This document shows, one piece after another, positions 33,690 through 44,166 of a stretch of 64,000 bases of DNA; positions within the stretch are counted from its first letter, which is position 1, and every line of letters begins with the position of its first letter. Where the stretch lies: positions 2,108,001-2,172,000 of the forward strand of contig JAYJMM010000103.1 in assembly GCA_037349105.1 (NCBI GenBank), in the 5' to 3' direction. The notes below the pieces were generated by a model. It was not told the DNA's origin and searched no databases. It was given only the letters and a program-made list of their open reading frames with translations. A program made the translations under genes and the position numbers. Source of the stretch: Limnomonas spitsbergensis. Lineage: Eukaryota > Chlorophyta > Chlorophyceae > Chlamydomonadales.

Positions 33690-35600
33690 GGCACCTCACT
33701 GTCAAGCTCCGCAAAGTAGCTGGGCGGCAAGCTGGCAGGCCGAGGCCGTTGCTTCGAAACTGGACTCAAATGACAAACACACCTTTTCGACTCTTGGGAT
33801 TTTGATCAAACGGGGCGATTTTTCGTACTCGGTTTAAAATATTTTCCAACTGTTGCTGGCTCTGTTCCGCCATAGCCCTGCTCCCTGAACCTACTTATTG
33901 GTTTTGCCTAGGTTTTAACCTAGTTTAGGGTTTTATGGTTAGGGTATAGCAGGCTTAAACCCAACCCTCAAGTCTAAACTAGTCATATCCCGGGGACACT
34001 GTATGTCTGTCTCCCGAGCCCCCCCCTCCTCCGGCCTCCCAGGGTGTGTGATCCGCTACCTCTGGATCTACCGGATGGCCTATGGGTCTGAAGCTCGCCC
34101 TGCCTCATCTCAGGATCTCTAATCCAACCACATGTCTTCGCGATCCTGTATCCTTGACCCAAGAGGTTGAGGGTTTAGCCTTTCAAGGTTTAGGATTGCC
34201 AAACCCTTAACACATTTCCTAGCGATCCTGTATCCTTGACCTGTTAACGCTCCACACAAGAGGCGGCACGTCTAAGCACACACATAAGGGAACCAACCAT
34301 AAGCACACACCAAAAGCACACACATGAGGGAACCAACCAAGGCCTGGACGGGACCCCCGCCCTCTCAGGGTCTCTCATCCACACCCATTTTCTAGGGATC
34401 CTAATATCCTATACATTTGCACACCTTCATGTTTAAAGAAATCTCTCAAGGAGCCGCGAACTTGTAAGCACACACAGCGCAACACACATGCGTGAAACGC
34501 CCAATGCTTGGGCAAGACCCCTCCCCCCCTCAGGGTCTCATACCCAAGGGATCCTGTATTCTTGCACCTTCACAATTGAAGGCTTGGCTCAAGAAGCCGA
34601 ACGTCTAACCAGGCACAGCACAAAACACGGAAGTGTAAAGAACATCCCTGCCCCCTTAGGGTCACTCATCCATACCCGACCCCATATCCTGTGAATGCTG
34701 CATCCTTGCACATGTGAACAATCATCTCAAGCAGTCTCACATCTAACATCGCACCGCACAAGCCGTGGGAAGGCAAGCTTAATCTATAGTATTGAACTGG
34801 AACGATCATAACCTCAACATACCCCTCTCCTTTTCTGCCCTCAGGGATTCTGATGCACCTCCTGGGATAAACCCTAAACCCTGAACCCTGAACCCTGAAC
34901 CCTAATCCCTCAGGGTCTCTGATGCACCTCCTGGGTCCACTAGAGAGCTTGTGGGCCTGCCGCCCAGGGCGGGTGGTGGGCGCCACGGCAGGCCCCCGCA
35001 GCAGCAGCAGGCAGTACAGGTATCCGTCATGCAGTACTTGAGCCGCCACGACATCCACTGTACCGCACGGCCCGGCACTACATACAGGTGGGTGGGGTGT
35101 GATGTGTGGGGGGTGGAGGTGTGAGCTAACACAACATCGAGTGCATGGTGCGGCACTGCGCTGCAAACACCTGTGCGGACATTGTGCAATTTCATCATTG
35201 GTGGGAGTGGTTTGCCGTTAGGTGACCTGCGTAACCTTCTGTACATGTAAAGTCTACGCTACAGAAAAGCAGCCTTCCCTCCTACTTTCCGCGCATGGTG
35301 AAACCCTAACATTGAACGCGGGTGCGGGCGCTACCTCTGCCCAAGCTGCTCTGTTTTCCTCAACCCTCGTTTTTTTCTTTGGTGTGCACCGGTAGAGCTT
35401 TCTTTCCATGTTCGTTACAGACCGCTCCCCCTGACAGGCCGTGCCCAGTCAGCGGCGTAGGCACGGCCTTGGCTCAATCTGCTCTGTTTCCCCGGGGTGC
35501 CGTACCTTCTTCCCATCCTCATATACCATACCTCCCTCATTGGATCTCATCACTCTGCAAGCATCACCATCTGCCTCCACCAGTGCAGAATGATAGCTCT
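33690..35600. other. Region upstream of the thioesterase array, no exon identified
   Basis: Contains CCCTGAACCC microrepeats (34865-34915) and blocks repeating CAGGGTCTC..ATCCTGTAT between about 34010 and 34930. The N-terminal exons of the thioesterase gene are expected here or in 35000-35600, but I found no sequence encoding the usual N-terminal FCFPHAGG-type motif. Confidence 0.4.
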
Positions 35601-35606
35601 CTGCAG

Positions 35607-36218
35607 CACCCGACGCCGCTGCAGCACCCCACCCTGCTACAGCACCCCACCCTGCTACAGCACCCCACCCTGCTGCAGCACCCCACCCTGCTGCAGCACC
35701 CCACCCTGCTGCAGCACCCCACCCTGCTGCAGCACCCCACCCTGCTGCAGCACCCCACCCTGCTGCAGCACCCCACCCTGCTACAGCACCCCACCCTGCT
35801 GCAGCACCCCACCCTGCTGCAGCACCCCACCCTGCTGCAGCACCCCACCCTGCTACAGCACCCCACCCTGCTACAGCACCCCACCCTGCTACAGCACCCC
35901 ACCCTGCTGCAGCACCCCACCCTGCTGCAGCACCCCACCCTGCTGCAGCACCCCACCCTGCTGCAGCACCCCACCCTGCTGCAGCACCCCACCCTGCTAC
36001 AGCACCCCACCCTGCTGCAGCACCCCACCCTGCTGCAGCACCCCACCCTGCTGCAGCACCCCACCCTGCTACAGCACCCCACCCTGCTACAGCACCCCAC
36101 CCTGCTACAGCACCCCACCCTGCTGCAGCACCCCACCCTGCTGCAGCACCCCACCCTGCTGCAGCACCCCACCCTGCTACAGCACCCCACCCTGCTACAG
36201 CACCCCACCCTGCTACAG
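35607..36218 (+). repeat. 18-bp minisatellite of tandem acceptor copies, 34 units
   Basis: Exactly 34 units of CACCCCACCCTGCTRCAG. The last CTACAG is the acceptor used by the next exon, which itself starts CACCCCACCCTACCTGG. Every unit boundary therefore recreates a CTRCAG|CACCCCACC acceptor, in frame with that exon. Use of an earlier acceptor would add HPTLLQ hexapeptides without a frameshift. Confidence 0.92.
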
Positions 36219-39200
36219 CACCCCACCCTACCTGGCCGCGGTGCACGCAAGAGTGAAACCGCCCTCAGTCGCACTGCCCACATCGCTGCACTGGCCGCGG
36301 AGGCACTAGCCACGTTGGTGCCGCCGCACGCACCCCTCGCGCTCTTTGGGCACGGCCTAGGGGCGCTGCTGGCGTATGAAGTGGCGCGGCTGCTGGAGGT
36401 GCGGAAGGGGGGGTATGCCGGGATGCCCTGATGAGACCATATAGGCCTCTGTTGCCCTCAGCCGCACCGCCCATGCCGCCGCACTGGACGCGAGGGGACT
36501 GGCCACCTTGGTGCCGCCGCACACTTCCCTGTGCTATTGGGGTCAAGGCCTGGGGGCACTGCTGGCGTATGAAGTGGCATGGTTGCTGATTTTGAACAGT
36601 GGGATTGGATTACAAAACAAACAGGAAGGGCAGTCACAAAACAAACAGGAAGGGCAGTCACAAAACAAACAGGAAGGGTAGTTACAAAACTAACTGGAAG
36701 GGTAGTTACAAAACTAACTGGAGATGCAACGCAAACAGATCGGATTCGATGTTGGACATTGACGCGTGTCAAAATTGGCAGGTGGGGTGGGGGGCAATTG
36801 TCGAAGGCAAGGAGTGATGGCGTGTCCTTCCTCGCTTCAAAGATTTGCTGACTTCCTAGATGTTTGCAGCCTCTGGGGCCCAAAGCTGGGAATTCCTGTT
36901 GTTATGGTACTGTCCTTGCTGTGTTGTTTTTGTTGCTGCACTGTTACTGTACTATCGGGTTTGTTGCCGTGGCTGTACTGCCGTTGTAGCTGCACTAATC
37001 CTTACTGCTGTGGCCATTGCGTCTCTATTGTGACAGGTTGGAACATCTTGAACAGTGCCTCCAGCCTGAACCTGGAAATTGATTATGCCGCATGTTGCGG
37101 TTGCAACACTGTCGTTGTCGTACTACTTGTGGTGTGTGCGTGTGCTGTGCTGCATCACTCTTTATTTCATGGTGCATCGGCTTCAGTTCGGCTTCCACAT
37201 GTTGCGCAGGGCTGCAACTCCAGGCCGGCGCTGCACCTCTTTGTCTCAGGCTGCGCAACACCAGACACGTGGCCCAGCATCAACGGCCTGTGTAAGATGT
37301 GAGGAGGGTTGAGCAAGGTTAGAGCATAGTAATGCACAAACCTGAAGGATTTGGGGGGCTAAAAGAGTGGAAATACTCGATTGTAACCCTAAACCCCTAT
37401 ATGGGGTGTAAAGGAGCCGAGCTCGTGAAAGATCTTCTGTTGGAAACGTTTTTCCTCTACGTCTGAGCTCGAAGTTCCTCTTACTTTCGAACCCACCCAC
37501 CCTTACCTCCGCGTTAGCTTCTGATGCTCCCCGTTACCTTGGAGCACCCCTTTGGCCAGCGGCTATTGGGCTTTTCACTGCGCTCCAAACCGTCAGTTTG
37601 TCCCCTCTGAAAACTTGTGAGTCGTCTGCGGTTCAGTGCTAGCAGATTTAGTTTTGCTCCGAAACCGGCCCCCCCGACACTGGTTACACTTTCTGAGGGC
37701 AGCACCCTCTACTGAACTGTGAACTGCATGTGCAAGCTTGAGGAGTGGGATGACCGCAGTTTAAAGCGCCGACTTTTCTGACGGATGTTTTCACCGAACT
37801 CTTTATAAACAGGCAGTGATGATACTGTAGTCTCAAACTGATTCTAATTCGGAGACTATTGCCAATCTGAGCCCCCCAAATCAGGTTTTTGGTACAAGAT
37901 GTCAATATGTGAGGAGAGTTCAGGGCGTTTCTTGATACAGAATGTCATTATGTGAGTAGGGCTCGCGGTTAGGCGGAAAGGAGAAAGTAGGTATTTTGTT
38001 AACGTCTTCCCCACGACTGCTGCTTTTTGCCCGCCTGACCCCGTTGCCATACCCTGATTCTCCACCTTGGACCCCCACTTGTACAGCCTGCTACCTCCCG
38101 TTCAACAGGCACACGTCGTGACGGATCAAAATAAGGTTGCCGTTTAGGCGCTGTAAAACCCTATGCCCTATCCTACTGGACAGGTGCAGGCCAGGGTGGA
38201 TCGCGTTGGGTTGACGTTGTAGGGGCTGCGTAAATCTAGGCCATAAACTGCATGACAGGTACACGCCATGGTGGATCGAGAAAGATGCGGCCCGGCACCT
38301 GGGCCTGGCGCCGTCCACTCCCCGCAAGGACCGGAACTCGGCGCAGTCCAGCTCCGCCAGCGGTACAGCAATGGCGGCAGCAGCAGCGGCAGCAGGCAGG
38401 CCCTCTCGGCTGGGCGTGGGTGCGGTGGGCAGCCGCCACTACCACTGCAGCAGCAGCGAGAGCGGGGACGGCGGGAACGAGGCGGAGGAGGACGAGGTGA
38501 GGGGTGAGGGGGTGAGGAGGATGAGGTGAGGGGGTGAGGGCTGCGGATGGGTGTTGTTTGAGCGGTCAAACCCTGGAGGCATAGTGTGGGGCGAAAGGTG
38601 CAGTAATAAGCTCCTCATGGCAATGAGAGCAAACTGACATGTGGACGCTCTGCACAGGGCGTTGATTTTAGACCCTGCGACCGGCATGAGTTGGGCTCCA
38701 CCTCCTCCACCTGGGCCAGGGGGTTCAAGGGAGGAGAGTAGTGTTTGCTTCAACGCGCTTCAGCTACAAATCAGCTACCGACAGTCCCATCTTGACACTG
38801 AAGTACGGAACCCGTTCTTATCCATCTGGCCAGGGCTCTGACCCGTTCCTTTACCTTTGCTCCATCCATTCCTGTCCTCCACCGAATCCCGAGCAGGAGG
38901 AGGAGTCTATCACTTATGCGCATGATCTACCAGACGATAAACTCACCGGCCTGCTCTCAGCGTGTCCCCGCCTGCCTGCCGTCCTTCGCAAGAATAGGGA
39001 GGCTCTGCAGGTGAGGAGGCATGCCGTCTGAGATGTGTGAATTGTGTGACCATACGAGCCCACCCCCTTACCCTCAGCGTGCATCAGGGCCGCCTCCCGC
39101 TGATCATCTGTCTTAACATAAAGGCTGATTAAATGTAGAACAGTATGAGTTACAAGTGTGACAAGTGTGATGTAATGCTGTCTGTGAATGTGTGACATGT

Positions 39201-42174
39201 GTGACAAGTGTGGCCCATGCGTGCATCAGGGCCTCCTCCTGCTGATCCGTCCCGACATAGAGGCGGAGGAGATGTACATATTCCGGCCGCCGCCTGCCAG
39301 GGGAGCTCCACCGTCCGAGGCTCCCCGTTTGTTGTTAATGTCTCGGTGAGGATTTGTTCAAAATTCAAATCACAAACAATGTGCGATTGTATTGGCACTG
39401 GCACGCTAGGCACGATAAGCGAAACGTTTCATTTCATCCCTCTTATATGTAAAATCTGTGCCTTAGGCGCAGCCCCCAAGTGATGTGTGCGCCCAAAAAC
39501 TTGTGACGTGTGCATGGCTGTACGACGAGGCACCGAACATGGTCTGCTTCGTAATCTTGCTTTGCTAACCTGATGCTTTGGCCAGTTATTATGCATCTGC
39601 TGGCTTTTTCGCCTTTTCAACAAGCCAGCTTACGCCGGTGCTGTGTTGGCTGAATGTGGTGTGTGTGTCCTGGTGCTCTGTGGGCTGTGAAGTTTTTGGT
39701 AAGTTTTAAAGTCCAGCGGGGTATCGCATTTGATGCATGGGACTTGTGTCCGTAAACCGGTACAGGCACTAAATATGCTAGGACAGTGAGCGAAAACCAG
39801 TGACTCCCCTGGGCAAGCAACCAACACACAGCCACGGAGCAGTTGCGTGGGAATGAACCCATAGTGCAGAAGATCAGCCCCAGACATAAAAGGGCTGTAT
39901 ATGTAGGGTCCGGCTTGAGAGCGCGTGCTTGGCTGCTGCTGATCTCTGAATGACAGCTGCTTGACCTTGCTTGCCTACCACTTGTTTTTACAGTCCGGGG
40001 CAGAGGCATCAAATCAATTGCATGGGATGCGTGCATGTAAATTTGTATGGGCACAAAATGAAGTGGGATGTTTTCCTCTTAGTGGGGACTGGGGACCTGT
40101 TGCGTAGCAGTAGGTCATGCTCACATGGTCCGTCACGTGATCTTGGGCGCCAGCTGTCAATTAGAATGTGCATGGCGTGTGTATGGAACTCTTCGAGCGT
40201 GCCTGCTGCATGTTTCTGTGTACGGTGCATTGCCGGCCGCAGCACGGCGCCGGCCTCAGACAGGATTCCTGCTTTGTCCACCAGTTGTGCAAGGCACCTG
40301 TCACTTCGTAAAAAATGTCAATTTAGCACCTTGATTCGCTGTATGTGCACGTACTGTAGATTTGCTTTGCCTCCCCTCGTGATTAACATTGTTTGGGGTC
40401 GAGGAATCCATGAATATACTAATTGTCGATTGTCGACACCAGTTTTCAGTCTTAAATTAAGAGTTTTTTTTGTCGATTATTTGCTATGAGGGCAGCATTA
40501 GAATAAACGTTTTTTCATATCCGAGGGACGGTAAATCAAATCTACGGTATATGAAACCTGGGTCCCAGAATTGAAACTGTGCACACAGCAGCAGGTTGAT
40601 TGCACACCAAATACAGGCATACAGCAGCAGACCAGTCCTAGCAGGTCCCCAGTCTCAATCAGAATGATAAAAAGTACCGACCTACAACGCTGTGGACCTG
40701 CGTTTGTGCATGTCTGTTTACTTTTAAATTGCTGCAGTTGTGGTGTGTCTTGTGTGTCTGGACGATACACGCCAACTGTCATCCTTCAAGTTTGAAAAGT
40801 ATAAAGCCGCTGGCTGCAGCAATACGGATGACCGCAAGCAGCCCTGTCATCACGGCTTTTCACCTCAACTCCCTACCAATCGCCTACCAATCATGCCCAT
40901 GAAAGTACCTCCTTGGCTCCTTCTCTCTACTCCAAGCGCCTCCGTTGCACTGCCAGAGGGTCGGCAGGCACGAGATACGCATTCGGCACCAGACATAAGT
41001 CCAAACAAAGGGACTTGCGCAAAGATCGAGCCTGTCAAAAAGGATGTCGCGCTGGCGGTTGCGGACCCGTTTCCAAGTGAACCTAGCAGAAATCCCAAAC
41101 CCTATCAATTCTTGTTCCTTTCAGTCACTCGGGTATTTAATCCTCCCACCTTAGACCAGGCCCTCCTGATTGGCACCTGATTTAATAGTCCCCCCTTTCC
41201 TCCACTGCTGTTTCCCAACCTGTACCTAGGTTGGGTACAGACGCCCTGGCCAGCAGCTGCCAGCTGAGCTGTCCGATCACTGTCTTCAATGGGGACGAGG
41301 ACTCCTCAATGTCGCCACCCAACCAGAGAGAGGAACGCAGCAGCAGCGGCAGCAGCAGGAAGCATGGGGGATCGGGGGGGATGGGTGACGCACGGCTGGA
41401 TCGGGCGGAGCACCGGGCCAGGCCACAAACAGGAGGAGGAGGCGCGGGCGAGTGTGCGCATCTGCCGGCGCTGCAGCAGGGCTGGTCCAGGGTGCGGAGG
41501 AGTTGAGGGGGGGATAAGTTGTTATTGGGGATGGTGTGGAATGGATCTTAAATGTGATGGGGGTCTGGACAAGCCAAAACCAAAACCAAGACCAAATGGG
41601 GAACCAAAAATGCTCCAGGCCCATTACCTGAAATCTGAAATGTGGAGTCAGACCAGGCGAAACCAGGCCAGCAGGTCATAAAGACCCCAGACCCGAGACC
41701 TCAGACAACATATTTAAATGTTGAAATTTGAAACCTGGTATTTTATTGCAGCTGACTGATGGAGCGACCAGCTTTGCCAGTATGCCTGGAGGTCACCTGT
41801 ATTGGGAGGAGGAGAGCGGCAGGTCGGCAGTGCTGGGCAAGCTGGCTCAGGTACAGTGGCATCGATACTTTTTATTCACCTGGGTTCTGTTCCTGAGATG
41901 ATGATGCCCAGGGGATGCTGCCTTACCTATAATACGGTAAATAAACCTATGATACAGTAATTGTGCATTCTGCACAAAAACCTGCATAAAATCTGCCTGG
42001 GAATTTCAACTGCTGCTGACTCGACAATCTTCGACGCACTCTCTGCAGATCCTGGGCCATCAGCTCACTGTGCATACCTCGTGGCTGCCTGCCAAGCCCG
42101 GCAGCTTGAGGCCACCCGGGGGTAGACCATCCAAACCGGCTTCTGGCACAAAAGCTGTGGCGGGCAACCGATAG
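36219..42174 (+). CDS. Type-II thioesterase-like alpha/beta hydrolase (N-terminus not found)
   Basis: Exons: 36219-36398, 37210-37289, 38259-38496, 38897-39010, 39230-39345, 41230-41491, 41752-41850, 42049-42174. The phases close to 404 aa ending in TAG. Motifs follow the type-II thioesterase order: LPGRGARKSE, FGHGLGALLAYEVARLLE, ALHLFVSGCATP, HDLPDDKLTGLL, a LLLLIRPDIEAEEMY helix, CPITVFNGDEDSSMSP (the Asp loop) and SMPGGHLYW (the His). Such enzymes hydrolyse acyl groups from carrier proteins and edit fatty-acid or polyketide synthases. The nucleophile Ser of GHSxG is Gly here (codon 36354-36356), so catalysis is doubtful. Extra acidic/Ser/Ala linkers sit in the third and sixth listed exons. 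The donor at 37290 (GTGTAA) is weaker than an alternative two bases downstream, but only it keeps frame. The region upstream of 36219 is the 18-bp array, and the first 60-70 residues are missing. Confidence 0.8.
36456..36575 (+). pseudogene. Diverged copy of the thioesterase nucleophile-elbow exon
   Basis: Repeats the sense of 36263-36390: SRTAH..ALD, LATLVPPHTSL and GQGLGALLAYEVAWLL. It lies in the following intron, lacks a usable donor after LL and has the elbow motif as GQGLG. A 24-bp array (AGGAAGGGCAGTCACAAAAC type, 36609-36725) follows. Confidence 0.75.
38100..38300 (+). repeat. Three copies of the acceptor of the third thioesterase exon
   Basis: The true junction at 38258/38259 is GACAG|GTACACGCCATGGTGGATCG. 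It is preceded by GACAG|GTGCAGGCCAGGGTGGATCG about 80 bp upstream and by a more diverged AACAG|GCACACGTCGTGACGGATC about 155 bp upstream. Confidence 0.75.
39070..39260 (+). repeat. Duplicated acceptor of the fifth thioesterase exon
   Basis: GCATCAG|GGCCTCCTCCTGCTGATC at the true exon start (39230) is mirrored by GCATCAG|GGCCGCCTCCCGCTGATC about 150 bp upstream. The intervening DNA contains (GTGTGACAA)-type short repeats. Confidence 0.7.
40350..40552 (+). mobile_element. MITE copy in the sixth thioesterase intron region
   Basis: The left end GTACTGTAGATTTGCTTTGC and right end GGTAAATCAAATCTACGGTA are inverted repeats of about 25 bases. The interior matches the copies at 12978 and 15537. This copy shows the longest terminal repeats. 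Confidence 0.82.
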
Positions 42175-43763
42175 GAACGCCAGATGGTTCAGAATTGAAG
42201 TTAAAGGGATTTAATTTTTCCCTACATAAAACGCTAGGAATCACTGCCGGCCCAACTTGGCTTTAGGGAACGCCAATATTGCCATATGTGCGTGCATGAG
42301 GGACCAAACAAACGTCACATCATATCTGCTGTCACACAGACACTTGGGTTACTGCGGTATTTCAGCTGGGCCATAGCAATATGATACCATGTCTTACACC
42401 ACCAGTGAGTAAAAACGTGACCAACTTTATGTGCTGGATGGTATTTAATTTATTATATGGAGCTCACCCGCTTGCTTGATGCTAGGCCGCCGCATGTGTC
42501 TGGTAGGGGATGAGGAAGCTCAATCCCAGGCACCAAGTACAGCCAAATCCATGGGGTAACCATGTCGCCATTCTCTGTGAGGAGGCCGAGGTGATTGATT
42601 ATGAGACGGACGATCTTCATTTGGCACTGCCAAGTGCTCCATCAGGCCCGGGCTTTACAGGCCTTCACCTGCATTTTCCAGAATGCCATACCCCCCAAAT
42701 GTGACGCATGTAAGTCGCCTTTTAGCACAACCGGTACCACAGTCTAGTGGAGTTTATGGCACAGAACGATACTCTCTTGAAAAAGGCCCACGCTTGATAA
42801 GGGTTGATATATTCTTAAATCTGAAACATGTTTCCCACAAGAAAACCCCTCGTATTTTTCACAAAATGTTGTAAACAGTATTCAGCGGTTTACTGCTCCA
42901 AACGCTGAGGCCCTTCAGGCACATGACGAGCATTGATAGATTTGAAACACATGGCCGGTATGTTATGACATGGCCAGTATGTACCGGTACAAAAGTATCA
43001 GAATTCCAAGATTTAATCATCCAATGCCCCCTGGCACTGCATGGCTTGGTAGACGTAGCCCATATATATTTCAGAAGGGACGTACCTACCAGACCCGCCC
43101 ATCTACAATGCCAACCAAAATTGAACTTGGCAGGTAACCAAAATGTCAGAAAAAGTGTCAGTAAAACATTTGCATCCAGAGCTGTGGTGAGCTTGAATTG
43201 AAGATCACGCTCAAGCAAGAATTGCATAGAGAAAGACTAGTTTACAGGATTTGCTTTATTGGGAACAGAAAAATAAAGAAGAACAAGAATAGGGAACAGA
43301 AGTTGCTTGGACAGAGGGTCATGAAGGCAGCACATGACGAAATTTCTGGGGCCAAGTTCAAAGAACTCATCGCGGGTGCATTCACTACCTCCACCCATGG
43401 TGGGCTTAGGCAGGTATCACGAATGCGGGCTCAATCTGGCTGCAGAGGCAGGTGAAGTGAACTACGTACATAGGGAATCTACACGACTACGGTACGGGAG
43501 GCTGCCTAAATGTGATCTTTGACGATTAACAATTCCGTGTGTGCGCCTCCCCTGAGGAACAAGGACTTGCACCCGCGCGCTAGCAGGGTGAGCACTGGGA
43601 TGTGATGTGGAAGTAAAAGAGAGAAAATGCTCTGGCCCTTGCCCAAATTGTTGCACCCTGGATCACGAGGTTAGATTTCAAACAAAACTGACGGGGACAC
43701 ATCCAGATCCCTAACAGCAAGTAACCAGCAGCTCATGCTAGTATGCTACACCGCCCCATTTGC
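42175..43763. other. Intergenic stretch between convergent genes
   Basis: No gene or array. A + T content is higher than around it, and the short frames on both strands show no domain. It should contain the 3' UTRs of the thioesterase gene (plus) and the LRR gene (minus). Confidence 0.45.
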
Positions 43764-44166
43764 TCAAGGTGCCACCGCCTGCCAGATAAGCTTGATCTGG
43801 CTCCTGACAGGGCCCGGATCATCACTCAGCGCACTAAGTTTCCCGCACAGCTGACCGCAGCCCAGCCGGATCAACTCAAAGGACAGCTGCTCCAGGACAT
43901 GCTGACCATGAAACAGAAAAGGGACATGGTTAGGAGGCCGAAAAACAAAGCAAATATCAGGGAAGATCTCAGCAGGGGAGGAGGTCTCGGCTGGTGGCAG
44001 AAGCAGACGAACGTGCTGCACTCTGACCCCCTGGCCACAGGCCTTCATGTAGCTGAAGCACATTTAAACTGTGTCCACTACCCTGAAAATAAGGAACATG
44101 CAGTGACTCCTGGCAGAGTGGTAGTACTTGACTGACCTGCTGGTGCGCTCCATACTCCATGCTGAC

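Noticed and set aside
35449..36313. Minus-strand GWGAVA and VGCCSR repeat frames
   Set aside because: Shadow frames of the 18-bp acceptor array; the plus strand continues into a conserved thioesterase exon.
36399..36431. Stop after the thioesterase exon as a true C-terminus
   Set aside because: GAG|GTGCGG is a good donor and the next thioesterase motif (ALHLFVSG) joins in phase from 37210.
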